Assembly: GCA_022828595.1 (NCBI GenBank)
Contig: JAKGHH010000002.1
Coordinates: 105,893,254-105,957,253, forward strand
Source: Nelumbo lutea
Lineage: Eukaryota > Streptophyta > Magnoliopsida > Proteales > Nelumbonaceae
DNA length: 64,000 bases
Reading direction: 5' to 3'
How positions within the stretch are numbered: position 1 is the stretch's first letter; each line of letters starts with the position of its first letter. The translations under genes were made by a program, and so were the position numbers. The notes below the pieces were generated by a model. That model searched no databases, was not told the DNA's origin, and saw nothing but the letters and a program-made list of their open reading frames with translations. Below, in pieces: positions 22,505-37,200 of this stretch.

Positions 22505-23299
22505 GATTTGGAAGAGGGTTACACTTACACATGGGCAAGATGAGAAGGGGGAGACAAGGGTTGGCATTGGAATAATTCTGTCATTGGAACATGTCAAAGA
22601 AAGTATGTGTTTGATTTCAAAATCCTTCTGTCTAATCTATTAATTCCACTTAATATCTCTTCTACCCTTTCAGTATGAAGAAATCTGATGATTTAAGAAA
22701 TCTAGTAATTCCATATTTCCCATTCACAACAGTGCAAGTTGTGTAAACAATCCTTCCAATCATATGACTCTGTTTTGAATGAGTAGTTTGTCATTGAGAA
22801 AACACAAAAGTTGATGACAGAGGGAATCAGATGAACTCTAACGAGATCCAATCCCCTGATAGGAAGTAGGAATCCGCATTGCACGCCAGAAATCCATTTC
22901 AGAAACGCCAGGGATTTATAAGGCACTTTTTCTCGCTTCTTCTGATACTCCCAATTAGACTATTCACAATCTATCTCAAAGGCATTCATCATAGATCAAT
23001 TAGAATTCTGTTGCCTCTTAAACATTTCAACAAAGAGAGAAAAAAATTATGGTTCCACCGAAACAGGAGGTATATATAGTTAAAAGGTTAATCAAGCGAC
23101 AAAAGAGAAGGACCAGTTAATCAACAAAAGCGAATTTCGTATTTTTCATTTCCCACAAACGGTTACATACGCCGATATGCATCCCAAATTTACAGTCCTA
23201 GGCATTGAAGCATGATCATGAAGAACAAAGAAAAAGACGGCAAAGAGAAAAAAATGATCGACAAGAAGAATGGCCTCAAGAAACTAGCCCAATCCACTT
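22505..23299. other. Convergent 3' intergenic region between UBL-3 and H3
   Basis: The left part (to about 22925) matches the 3' flanks of UBL-1 and UBL-2, with an internal deletion of the segment those two share. The right part should hold the H3 3'UTR. No gene is seen. Confidence 0.5.
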
Positions 23300-23990
<691 letters not shown>

Positions 23991-23999
23991 GTCCATGTT

Positions 24000-26900
24000 T
24001 AATTGTTTACCTCCTTGCTCATATGCTTTATGCTTCGGGTAAATTACAAAGATACCCCTGTAATATGGGATCAGTGTCAGTGACGATGACCCCTGATCCT
24101 GAACTTTCATTGAGACTAAACTTTTTACTTTGAGACAAATACCCTGTCAGCTGTTTAAAAATTTTAATAAGGGCTCTATCACCAAAAAAAAAGTTTACAA
24201 TTTTAAAATTTCTAAACTACCCTTTTCTTATTTATTTAAAACAATTTATAATTTAATTAACTTTTTTAAATACAGCATTAAGTCCTCTCCATTGCTCTAA
24301 TAAATCCTTGCAAATTTTTGTTGGATTCAATATAGTGGAAATTACTTTTTGATAGATATAAAGGACAATAACGCAATCCATTCAATAAATTTTAATCCCT
24401 CAAAAAATAATAAATTAAATAGGGAGCCGCTGCAAACCTCCTCAAATTTCAAAATGCCTGACCCCCCTCCGGTTCTATGTCATCAATAAATTAACGCAAC
24501 CCACACAATAGACATTCCATGCCATCTCTATAATTTTTTGGACAAAATTATCCCCAAATATTTTAGTCATATTTTCATGGTGGTTACGTCTCCAAGACTC
24601 CAACCTCAACTATACACAACTCCCTCCGGTTCGAAGCCAACTGCCAGAGTATTCTACGTTGACAACCCATTTCACAATTTTCAATGTTTATCCCAAAATA
24701 AAGGGCAATGGAGAGTAGAATGTTTCAATTGATCCCTCTGTTATACAACATTGTCAACAGCCTTCATGTTCGCCATTTTCAGTGTGCCTTCCCACAAAAA
24801 GAACCAACAGAGAGAGAGAGAAAGCCCTTTGTTATAAACCATATTCACATTTTCAATGTTCCTCGGCTTCAATGTTTCCTCCCAGAACAAGAGGCAACAG
24901 AGAGATACGTAATTCGTCATGCAAGTATCTTCATTTTCCTTGGACTCTCTCCATTGACAATAGCCTTCACCATTTTCACTCTACCATTCACTCTTTTTAT
25001 TAGTTTTGAAAGTTGAGATGGATTTCAGAACGGTTGGGCGAATCGTCTAAATATTCTTCATGTTTTTATTGTTTCACTACATATGCCCCTCAAGGTACCC
25101 CCACTCCTTTTTTCCATCCAACTTCGGCCCTTTCAGCTTCCAACTCTGTCTTCTTTCTACTCTATTTGAGAATTATAGGCACCTAGTTTTGATTTTTTTT
25201 ATCTGATTTGTTTCGTCACTGTGGAATCATTAGATAGAGCTTCTTTCTGTTTGATATTATTCAGCTTCTATTTTGAGAATTCGATATACCAATTTTGTTA
25301 TGTTGGGTTCTTTGTGTTTTTCAATCCTTGCTAGTTCGAGTTCAAATTGGGTTCCTTTTCTTTTTGATGGAGAATCTACAATTATGTGCCAGTGTCTCTG
25401 TTCTTCTACTTTTTTTTTTTTTCTTTGTATTTTTTGGTTCAAAACTTTATTTTTAGTCACTGGGGGTAAAAGGGAAGGGATAGTGTTGTTTTTGTTACTT
25501 TGTTATCTTTGGAAGCTCAAAAAAATGTGAAATTATTAGAAGACTAATATTCAGGATTGATTGATATTAACCCCCTTGTGTTGTGCAATTGTGTTTTATA
25601 TGAATATGCATGATGATTAATGAGATTTGTCGTTATTATGGATAATGTTTGGGATTTATTCGTTCAACTTATTGCTTTTTGATGAATTAAAATTTGTTGG
25701 GTGATTTATGCATCATTTTTATCTATTTTTTTATAATTTTGCAAGACTAATCATATCTTTTTCATGTTTTTTTTTTCAATTTGAACTACAAAACATCTTA
25801 GATTTTCTAAATGGGAATGATTCAATCAATGTCCATTGTGCTATGCCATTTTCAACCACTTTTTAGTTCATCATTATCATTATTTCCCTCGAGAATACAA
25901 GGCAACAAAGAGACAAAGCAAGTCCTTCTGGAATCTTCATCCTGATAGTGGAAGAGGAATTTGTGATTGGGTTTGGATCCCAGGCTATCATTAACCAAGT
26001 TATTTCATCTTGGTTTGATCCTTCACTCCAAATATGTTTCTTTCATGATGTACTTGAGTTGCGGTCTTATTTATAAAGATCTCCATTGAAGTAGTACAAC
26101 AAGATTTTATATTTATGAAATTTATAAATATTGCACACTTTTTTACTCTAATAAAATTTCATTTCTTACTTATAAGGAAAAAGAAAGAAAAGATATGTGT
26201 GTGTTGTTACATAGAATTGTGTAACCATTAAGTCTACACACAATTTGTGTATTTTTTGTTTATTTATGTCTATATTGAACCAATATGTATAGAAAAATAA
26301 CCCTCAGACTAGAAAAATAGAACCTGAGCCACTTGAATGAAAAATAGAAAAATAACCCTCAGAATAACTAGCATTGTTAGTTAAGGGGCTATTTTCAATT
26401 TGGTAGTCTAAAATATGATACGAACTTTTGGTCTCTTTTTCTTTGGCATTTTTACTTGTCTATAATACTTGTTACATGCCTCTAGTGTTGGTTTTTCAAG
26501 GGCATTTAATATTTTCTCTTTCATCACGTGTATTGCATCTTTTACGGTCTAAGTATGTGTCTTGTTTGGATCTTATTCATAGTAGTTTCAAAGGAGTAGA
26601 ACTGAAGAAGATAAAGAAATAATAAAAAAACAAGTGTGCCAATTAAGCAAAACTAAAAATAAAAATGAAGGTGAAGTATGGATTCGCTAGACGTTGACAA
26701 CAAGAAGACTCTCAATGAGGGAAAATTTAATATATGAAGAAGTTTGGGCACTTAAGGGCATTTCAATAAAAAAAAAATGTTTTATAAGACTAACTCATTT
26801 AAGGATAGTTTTGTTTGTATCCACATGAATCCATAGCACATCCTAATACATCTCTTAAAATTACCTTTCCAATACTGTGTTTTCGATACTTTAAACCTTG

Positions 26901-27772
26901 TTTTCATTACCCATTTGTGAGAGAAGTGCAAATAGATCAAATCGAATTGGATAAGATGCATGTACATTCAAATTTGGATATTATCACATGAAAAAATCTA
27001 TGATGTGGAAAAGATATGATATGAAAAGAGTTTTGACCAATCAAAACCCACGCATGAATTTTGATATACAAGTAAATAACACCTTATTTGCTACCATGTT
27101 TATAATTTTAATTTATTGGCCGGTTGTTTTTTCGATATGATAGTGGAACTCTATCACATCCATCGGATTTGAATCAAACCAAACTTTATAAATAGATACA
27201 AAATAAATTCTAAGCATATATGAACATATTATATTAAATCGAATGGAATTGGATTTTATCGAATTGTACGGGTGGATCCATATTCCCTACAATTATAAAC
27301 AGATGGAATTAGGATCACCTTAATGGTGACATCTCTGGTCGTAGCAGAGATTTGGTTTCCAAACCCTTCCCACCTTAGGTCCATTCCCAATTTAGAAGTA
27401 TTCCACCCGATACTTTGAACCTTGCTCAGGACAAGATAACTGAAAAAAATGGTCACATTTATAGAACTTTCACCAAAAATCTTAAATTAGATGGAGAAAA
27501 CAACCTAAACTATATAAATTGCAAAAGGAAACATGACATTCTAATCCACTATCTTCTTGGAACCAATAAAATCATATCATTATATTTACATGATACATAC
27601 ACAAACAAGAAATCATAGTTCTGTCTGGCAACATGGAGGAAAAAGATCCTCATTGATAAGTTGGTTCAATCACCGCAAAAGAATATCGAACCAATTTTTC
27701 TGTAAGAGAAGCAAAATCTACCATATGAAAGAAATATTAATTTGTGTAAGACAATTCTCAGAGAGCAGATAT
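24000..27772. other. Intergenic spacer between H3 and the HEN1 3' end
   Basis: 3.8 kb without a recognisable gene. It opens with 'gggtaaattacaaagatacccct' style sequence (about 24038-24060), common at plant TE edges. Weak repeats of 'cattttcartgt...aacagagag' type occur near 24770-24910 and 25850-25910. A short tandem duplication, 'aaaaatagaaaaataaccctc', lies at 26290-26360. The final few hundred bases should be the HEN1 3'UTR. Long ORFs here show no domain. Confidence 0.4.
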
Positions 27773-28204
27773 TCACAGATTATTGCTAATCCAGTCCCAT
27801 ATAACTTCATAATGGTGAACGTCGTCTCTGTAAGACTCATCCACCTGATGCAGAGGCCCTCTCCTAAAGACAGCAATCTGAGATGCAAAACCTGGTTCCA
27901 CGTCAGCAGAACCGCCTACACCACTGAACTCAACACTATAACCGTGTCTCATGGCAAGGTCTAAAGCCCAGCTATTAAACTGTTCTCGGGTCCATTCAAA
28001 CTTATGATCATGGTTACGAAATCTGCAAGGCAGAGACTGTGTTTTCTCATCTGCATCTTCCTCTCTGTTGGCAAGAGTCGTTCTCTGGAGTATTGAGTTG
28101 TACTCATAGTTTGGCGTGGAGACAATAAGAATATGTGGGCAGAAAGAGCTAAGCACGATATTCCCAAATATGCATGCTTGTTCCTCTTCCATATGCTCAA
28201 TTAC
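27773..28204 (-). CDS. HEN1: HEN1 exon 9 (residues 806-948): catalytic core and C-terminus
   Basis: Acceptor aactacag|GTAATT, 432 nt including the stop at 27773-27775. It encodes 'VIEHMEEEQACIFGN' (E808, H809), 'LIVSTPNYEYNSILQ', 'FRNHDHKFEWTREQF' (H872) and 'SVEFSGVGGSADVEPGFA'. A branch-point-like cttaac lies about 25 nt before the acceptor. Confidence 0.95.
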   Translation of the reverse strand, partial: VIEHMEEEQACIFGNIVLSSFCPHILIVSTPNYEYNSILQRTTLANREEDADEKTQSLPCRFRNHDHKFEWTREQFNSWALDLAMRHGYSVEFSGVGGSADVEPGFASQIAVFRRGPLHQVDESYRDDVHHYEVIWDWISNNL

Positions 28205-31200
28205 CTGTAGTTAGTGTGTAAGCCAACTGTTAAGACTATATGAAAGTAGAAATGTAACAGTCTCAACATCTACATCACAAGCGTATGGAACTCAGAAATG
28301 TAACAGTCTCAACATCTACATCACAAGCGTATGGAACTCAGAAATGTAACAGTCTCAACATCTACATCACAAGCGTATGGAACTCAGACCAAAAAATGAC
28401 ACCATCCACATCTTCACGAATTTCCAGTGCAAGTGATACCACTAGATTACACCAGCAGATTAGTCGAGATGATATCTTCCAACTTTAGTATATTATACAC
28501 CTGAGACTGGGAATAAAGTGCTTTAACTTAAAATGCTGGAAGGTTTCATTTTCAATTTTTCACTACACATGGATGTGGTTCAAGCCATTTGATCAGAATA
28601 TATTCTGCAGAGATGAACTTCTAAGGCAGTCTGAAAATTTTACATTGTTACGGATACACTTGCAAAGTTGAGTAAAATTAGGTTAAGCATACGTTAAAAT
28701 TTGAAGCGCCACAGGCTGAGATACCCTAACCATTAAAGAAAAATAAAAAGAAAAAGAAAAAGAAAGAGGAGAAGTTTATAAAGCTTCCTACATCTCATGC
28801 CATCAATTCCCAGTCAATCCAGTCAATCCCTTTTAGTGATACATGGAAAATTGTGGTATAATAAGATTAACCATCAAAACTGGTTTTATCCGGGGCTAGG
28901 GCTGCAAGTCTGCAACTTGGGCAGCATGGGCAGGGCTTAGGACATCAACTGCTGAACTTCAGTCATGGAGACCTGTTGACATCATGCTGTCACCAGATGA
29001 TGTCATTAATCCATATGTTCGATGGCAGCTGAACTTGGTTTTGGTATGGTTTGATGCACCCTTCTTTTAGGAGGTTTTTGGTACAAATATTATGGTCATT
29101 TAAATGTGTTCAGGTATTTTCTGTACTTTTTGGACTGAAATTACAAAAGAAAAATGGATATAGGATCTAACTTCTCTGAAGATGGGGAGTGAATCTCATG
29201 CTTTTCCAAGCCCTAGAAAATATTTGGGGATTTTTTCTTCCCTTTTATTTTGCTACCTGATGGAGGCGCATGTGGTAGGGTTAGGATGGCACCACGTGGC
29301 AGGGCCAAGATGCAATCTCGACCATCCACTACTAACAACCTCCAACTCATCCCAGGCAAGCTCAAGTATAAATGTGTCATTCCCTAGGTAAGTTATCTTG
29401 GCTCTTTCTGCTTTCAAGCTCTCTAGCTCTCGGGTGACCTCATCTGAGCAGTCTCTCCTCAGGCCTCGTTCGACCCCCTGTTCGGGACTTGACTAACTTG
29501 ACCGTCAGAGACTCCGCCCCTGGGATAACACCTGGGGCCTTTGACATGCTCTCTTGCTCCCAGGTCGGACACTTCGGCCCTCGAACACTACTAACCCTCA
29601 GCTAAGGAAGTATATTTACCTTGTTGCCCTCAACCCATCCTTGGTAACAACAATTGGCTCTGTCTGTGGGAACCATTGCTAAGACTTTCCCCCTAAGTGA
29701 ACACTTAATTCCAAACTACTAAGCTTCCAACAAATGGTTGATAAGCAAGATAACATGTCCAACGCTCAAAAATTGGTTACCATGGACCAATTTAGGTTGG
29801 TCCTCGACAGGCTTGACAACATCACGCAGAGATTGGACAAGGTGGGGCACCTGACAAGAGGCCACCCACAAGGCAGCCACCCCATTGGAAGCCAAGGGCA
29901 GTGGACACTCCACTTGTGCTCCACTGGTCCAGCACCCCTTTGACCCTAGGAAAGCTGACCCCTCCATGTCCAATAGTAGTCAACGTGCCAGCAAGCTGTC
30001 CAAGACTTCCTACCTCCCCCCCAACCAGGGGGGTGATCCAGTTAGGTCCCGCAATAACTGTCGAGACCATGAACATCATTACCGTGTTGAGAACCCCTGG
30101 GACAAAGCCGGGCACTCTGGCCACTACGGTCCTCCTCCAAGGGTTGGAGGCCAACACCACACCTCTCCCTCACTCGTGTCGGACCACCGCGACCTCCTCA
30201 ATGATCGTCGAGTCCAAAGAAACCAAGATATACCAACATCAGAGAACTATGGGAACCAATCTGACCCGTTTCACGTCCAAGAGGACCAGGCTCCCAACGA
30301 TAGAAGAATTGGCAATCTACAGGTGCAGATCAGCACCATGAAAGATGAACTTCGACAAGTGGAGGGCCAAGGTGATACCTCCACCAGTCAAAACCCCTCG
30401 TCCAACAAAATGGATGCCTTCACAGACTCCATCACATCGGAGCCTCTCCCACTTCACTTCAAAGCTCCCACACACTAGAGATGTACGATGGAACAACCAA
30501 CCCCGACAACCACCTGGAAAGCTTCTGAGCACTCATGCTCCTATATGGATACTCCAACGCCTTGACGTGCCGAGCTTTCCAAGTGACATTTAGGGGAGCC
30601 ATGCGCAAATGGTTCTCCAAGCTCCCCACTAGCTCCAACTCATGGGAACAGTTCGCCAATCTTTTCCTTTCCCACTTCATCAGCAACCGACGGTGCCAGA
30701 AGATCGTTGTCTCCCTCATGTCCATCCGACAAAAGCATGGAGAAAGCTTGCAGTCCTATATCGACTGCTTCAAGAAAGAAGAACTCGAGGTCTGAGACCT
30801 CAACCCCTCGGTATCAATGCACGTAGCAATCAACGGCCTCCAGGCCAAACCCCTCAAGTGGTCCATCGCCAAGACACCACCCAAGAACAAGATGGAAATT
30901 TTGAAGAAAGCTCAAAAGTATATCACTACCGAGGAGGCCTCAGCCGGAAAACACCAAGAGGGCAAGGCCGACCCCAACCAAGGGGCATCAGAGAAAAAGA
31001 GGAAGGACCGAGACAGTAAATAAGTAAAACCAATATAAACGTTGGGATTTGAGAAACACATGCGTGTAAAAGTAAAAAGAGTTTAACGTTCAAAAAGTTG
31101 GAAATTCAATGCAGTTTACTCTTCAGTTAACTGATTGAAAGGGTAAACAAGTAAAACCATTGGTCAACCCGAGACTATCAGTTTGGTTGGTGTAAATAAG

Positions 31201-34200
31201 TAAAACCAAACCAACCCGTGAACAACCCTACATTACATATTTCAACTCATTTATGGGGAGATGCAGCTAAAACAGTTGTGTACCTTATTAACAAATTTTT
31301 TTTTGATAATTTACCATTGGTCAACCCGAGACTATCAGTTTGGTTGGTGTAAATAAGTAAAACCAAACCAACCCGTGAACAACCCTACATTACATATTTC
31401 AACTCATTTATGGGGAGATGCAGCTAAAACAGTTGTGTACCTTATTAACAAATTTTTTTTTGATAATTTACCTTATTGCCAAACTTCCTTCAATGACCTT
31501 TCATCATTTGTCTCCTCATCAAATCCTCTTCCTAGAGGATCCAATCTTTCGTCTTCCTATTGCTATTCGTAAGGTAAAAAAAAAATGTACTAATACCTAT
31601 TACTAATTATGTATCTTGTGATGTCCTTTCACCATCCTACTATGCCTATATCTCTGCCCTTTTCTTCTATGTCCATCCCTCGCAATGTTAAAGAAACAAT
31701 GCAATCATCTTAGTGAAAGGATGCTATGAATCAGAAAATGGAGACCCTTCTAAAGAATTAGACGTGGGAAATAGTTCCCTCTTGTAAGGGTATAGTTCTT
31801 ATGGGATGCAAGTGGGTGTACACTATTAAGCACAAGGTTGATGGCTCAATTGAGAGATATAAGGCTCAGTTAGTAGCAAAAGGATATATCCAAACATATG
31901 GCATTGATTATTAGGAGACCTTCGCACTTGTGGCTAAAATGAAATCCATTGAATTAATTTTGTCTCTTATCACCTATTTGTCATGGCCCTTATATCAAAG
32001 GAATGTGGAAAAGTCCATTATCAATGGTGACCTTCAAGAAGATGTTTACATGGACCTTCCTCCTAGTGTGACCTTCCTTCACAATAAGGGAAGTATGTTG
32101 TTTAAATAAATTTCTCTATGGCCTTAAGTAGTCTCCTAGAGCTTGATTTGATAGATTGAGGAAAGTTGTAGAAAGATCAAATTTCCTTTTGCTAAGTCAA
32201 AAGACCAATTAGTTGATAGTATGACAAAGGGAATTCCCAAATCAAAGCTTGACAATAATCATGGCAAGCTGGGCATGATAGATATCCATGCTCAACTTGA
32301 GAGGGAGTCTTGAGAATATGTTTTGTTGTAGGGGTTTCCTTGTCTTTTTATCTGTTTCTTTTGGATGCCTATAGCTAAGGGCATTTATGTAATTTGACCA
32401 TCTAATATAAAAGCTTCTTTCTGGGAGTGAACAATAACACACCCCACACATACAAACATCTCAATCCATGGCTTCTAATAACATGGATATAATCAATGTG
32501 CTTAAAAAACTCAACTTTTACTACTAGTTCATCTCAATCCATGGATTCTACTACCAAACACACTGAAGTTAACAAGCATTTCATTAGAGAGAAGATTGAA
32601 AAGGACAAAGTCTGTACTCCCTAAATTGGCACTAAAGATCAGTTAGTTGATGTCCTTAAAAAAGAGTTTCAATTCTCTTTGGCATAATAAGTTGTGTTGC
32701 AAGTTGGGCATGATATATATTACCCAACTTGAGGGGGAGCAATGTAACATGTGGTTTTTTTATTGTATCTTTTATGTGTAAGGGCATCTATGTCCTTTCA
32801 CTTTATTTTTTAATGTATGTTGCCACCTTAATATAAATAATATCTAGTGCACCACCTATCCAATCTTGTTGGCTGTCCACTCTTGTTCTATCTCTATTCT
32901 CTACTCTCTCCACCCATATGGTACCGATGGCCTCCATATCAAGCCAAAAATTTCCTGAAGACATAGAAACCTTGCTTCATAAAATTGCTTTAACCAATCC
33001 ACTAATCCTAACTTGCAATACTTCATGAACTCAATATTCAAGGAATAGACAATTAAGACAAAATTTAATACCTCCAAGCAAGTCCCAATGTCAAATCCAT
33101 ACAGCCGTGAGTCAAAAGCTGTGATGGAGCCATCATACAGTGTTGCAAATTTGATGTTTGCGCTTGGTTTAGAAGGATCAGAATTTGAACTTAATTTTGA
33201 ATGAAGCACCTACAGTATCAAAAAACAAAATATGTAAATAATGCAATGCTTTCTGTAGCACTAAAAGGAACTACAAAGAAACAGTAAATAGAAAGAACAA
33301 ACTTTTCATCATACGCAATTTTGTTGCAAGCTTAGACAGAAACACAACAATCTTACCATCTTTATATAGGGAAAAATTCAAAACAACAGCCTTCTGGAAC
33401 ATGAGAAAGGAACTTATTTTGTTGCTTTTGTTTATTTGAAGTTCCAAAGAAAGAATGTGACAATACCTTGGTTATCAGGGTGGCAAGGCTATAAGGTTGA
33501 TTTGGTATTCACCTGCTGTGAAAACAATTGAATGTAAGACTTGAATGACCAAAAGGCAAGTCTAAGAGGGTAAGGATGGGTTTATGGGTTAATTAGGACT
33601 AAAGAAACAAAGAATGGTTAGGTTAATAAGACTAGGATACATAGTTTGTAGAAATATTGGGCCGGATAGGCCATAGTTTCTTTGTGTTCTGTTTATTTGT
33701 TTCTTGAGTTAACTGACCTTCCTCTTATGGGCCTCTTAACCACTTTCTGTGTTTTTATTAGTAGTCGACCTATTGAGAATATTCTTGTAATTACTCTCAC
33801 TTATTTCTAATCTTGATTAATACAAGTAATTCGGAACTGGAGAGCAGTCAACGGTAGACTCTTCTCCCTCTTCCATGATTTTCATCTTCCCTCCTCTCGC
33901 ACTGATTTTCTTCCTTCTTATGTTGTTTTTTCATTTATTAAACACAAAATCTATTCCCCAATGAACGCTACCAGCAGTATGTGGAGTACAAGAGAACATT
34001 TCCACAACATATTTCCATTTCCACTTCAATAGGTAGTGACATCAAATGTTACTGGAATCAACATATTCCCCAGTTGAACAATACCAGCACTATATGTAGT
34101 GCAAGGGATAATATTATAACATGAGTTGGTGGCAATATTGTAGATTTGTGAACTACCAATCACTTTGAGGTAGCTTAATGTTCATTTCAAACATGAAGTT

Positions 34201-37200
34201 AAATATTAATTTTTTGTTGTAAAAGATTATTTGATTGATCCATTACAACCATTTACATTTTCTGAGTTTAGATTTTCTTTAACGCGTTCTACCAATGAAG
34301 TTTCTAATCTTAAGGTTTTCATGACAACTACAGAACATATTCTTTTGTCCATAACCTTAGTTTCTTAGCATTGTTTAATGATTTAGAACAAGATAATAAG
34401 TTAAAAAGGTGTGCCAATGCTTCTTTTATCATTTTATAAAATATCATTCTATATTTTGCATATTTTACAATGTTTTACCATATCTATAATTTTTACAATA
34501 TTTCCACACAATATTTGCGACATTTCCTTACATACTTCCTATATGTCCTGTCACCACCAGCCAAAGGTTTTTCATCCTCAAATACTTCAATCTACCTTTG
34601 ACTTACAAAAACAAGAGGCACACACTTGATCACTACTACTACTTCCCAAGGTTGTTACTATGTTCTTCTTTGACACCGCACACAACTAGCAACCATGTTT
34701 CAAAAGAAATTCACAAAATAACCACCAAACATCCCTCTTGAACTGAAAAGCTGCAGTGCTAAAGGGTTCTAAATACACCACCTGCACCACAACTGTCCAG
34801 GGCTGTCCAATTCACAAACACTGAGATGCAAACAGAAAACAAATCACTGATCCATTGCTATATGCCTTATTCAACACAGCACACCATCCCTCTTGGTAAC
34901 TACCAATAGAGGGTTCACATCACCACACAACCACCAAGATTACCTATTCTGTTTTATCAGACAAAGAACCAGAAAATAGATGGAGAGAGAAGTAAGAGAG
35001 ATCGCAGATTCCTCTAGATCAGATCACAGCCCTCTAGTACTCTTCTAGGCACTCCGATAATGCCCAGAAAATAGAAAAGGCCAGCTAAGATATATAAATA
35101 ATTCAAAGAAATTACAATGTCCAATATGCCCACAATTAAGTATGGGACACTTAACTAAAGATAAGACAAAGGTCTAATTGTATAACATTAAAACATAAAG
35201 TAAAGATGAAGTAAAGATGGAAATGCCAAACCATGATTGTACATCAACATGCAACTTCATTGCATCTTTCATCTCATTAGAGCTAATACCCAAGAAGATG
35301 GAGGAGAAGAACTTCATGGAGGCCAATCGATGGAGGAAGTATCTCAAGGTGGAGGCAAAGAACTTTCTGTAGGAAGAACTGAGAATCAGAGGGCAGATTA
35401 GCTTGAAAATCAGGGAAGCTAAGCTGGCTACGGTGTTCTTGGTAGGACTGAATGTGGTAGAGTGGTTCATAGACTTTGTAGTTGCAGCAAGTGCAAAAGG
35501 AAAGGATAGATGCTGGAAAGAATTCCTAACAGAGGTGGAAAGGAGGTATGTGGTGGAATGCAGGAAAAATCATAAAGGATCCTTCATAACACTTTCAGAG
35601 CATTATAACACACCTGTTCGACTGAGAAAAGGTGAGAAAGGGGCAGTAAAATCCTTTGAATTGAAGTCAAAAGAGAGTAGGGGAGCTGAAACGTCAGGTC
35701 CTTAACAAATAAATAGGGCCCAATCTCTACCCAATCCGGGTCAGGTAATTGTGAGTGGGCCTTCTCAAATAGGTGCGCCCCAGGTTCTAAAAATTGGGCC
35801 AACTAATAGAAAAAGGGACATAACTTGTAGTGGGCCGACCATTGTGGGCTTATCTAAGGTGGGACAGGGGGAACAATATGTTAAAACAATATATGGGCCA
35901 AACCTTACCAGCCCATCAAAGGGACCCAAGATAGTTAAAAGGTCGTGTGACCAGGGGTAGTGTCTATAGATGGTAAGCACCATCTATCTTCTTCTTCGTT
36001 GAGCTCAATGAGCCGAAAACCACGAAGATTGAACTTTGCCCATCCTGGAAACTCATTACAGTGGGTTGCGTCAGAAAGATCGAACAGGATGTCACCGGAA
36101 AAACGCAACCCGAGGAGTATCAGGCAAAGTGATTAAGAGCTGAAGCAATATGATTGCTCTGAGGAGGAAGATTCCAATGATACTGATTCAGACGACATAG
36201 TAAGCTTAGGGAGCATCGACTTGAGAAGCTCAAGGAATGTTTTTGATGAAGATAGCTTGGGCACGGAGGTACTCTTTCAAGAGAACAAGGAAGAAGATGA
36301 TTCACAAATAGTTAAGGAAGACGTGAATTTTTTGGATCACCTGGCAAAGGTTGTGGCTCAGGTGTTGCCTGCACTCGCAAGGGAAGTCAGTCCAATAGCT
36401 CAGGAAAAACAGGATATGAGGTTGGTAGGGAAAAATTCACTGTTTTATCTGTAATGTAACACCAAAAGAAGGGCAGCATGGGAAGAATAGTTTAACCGTT
36501 AAAGCCGACAGGGTATTGAATCCTACTGTAAACTCTCTAATGCAAGCTCAATCACAGGGAACAGATTTAGACCTACCTCCTGATGCGAGTCCCCCTCCCT
36601 TGAAAGATGTCCCCTCGGTCCCCAACAACACAAGTAATACTGTCCATTCAGTTTTGGTTACTAATGTGCCTTCTGTGCTTGAAGCAGATACTACAGCATC
36701 CCGAGCGGAAGTTCCAGTTAGGGAGAAAAGAAGAGAGAATGGCAACTTTGAGAGTGAACTGAGAGAGGGAGAAGTGGCACCTAGAGAGAGACAGGATGAG
36801 GAATTAGAGAGAATTTGGGAGAGGATCTGCGCATTGTTGGAGAAGAATAAAGAGAAGGAGGAGGAATTAGATCAAAGGGAGAGAGCAGCAAATTCTCAAG
36901 AGAAGGACTACTATAGAAGTTCCAATTTGGGGGGAGAGGTGGCTGAAGCTAATGCATTATCTAGGAAGATTGAGGGTAATAATAAAAGGAAAAAAAAATG
37001 AGATAAGAAGTGGAGATATCAATTTCAGATATTGAGGGTGACATTGAATTTAGTGGGAGAGGGGAAAGAAGAAAGATTCTTCCGTAAGATGGATTCTTTT
37101 GGGAAGGGTTTTTTGAAAGAAGAGTTCAATGAAATCATAAGCTAGAATGTGAGAGGATTGAGAAGTGAAAGAAATAGAAGGGCAATTAAAGACTTACTAA

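Noticed and set aside
24538..25530. Possible hidden gene between H3 and HEN1
   Set aside because: Short hydrophobic frames without a domain. Splice signals are not convincing, and repeated 'ttttcaatgt' words suggest decayed repeat DNA.
27557..27964. 135-codon ORF on the plus strand
   Set aside because: It is the antisense shadow of HEN1 exon 9 and its 3' flank, with no domain.
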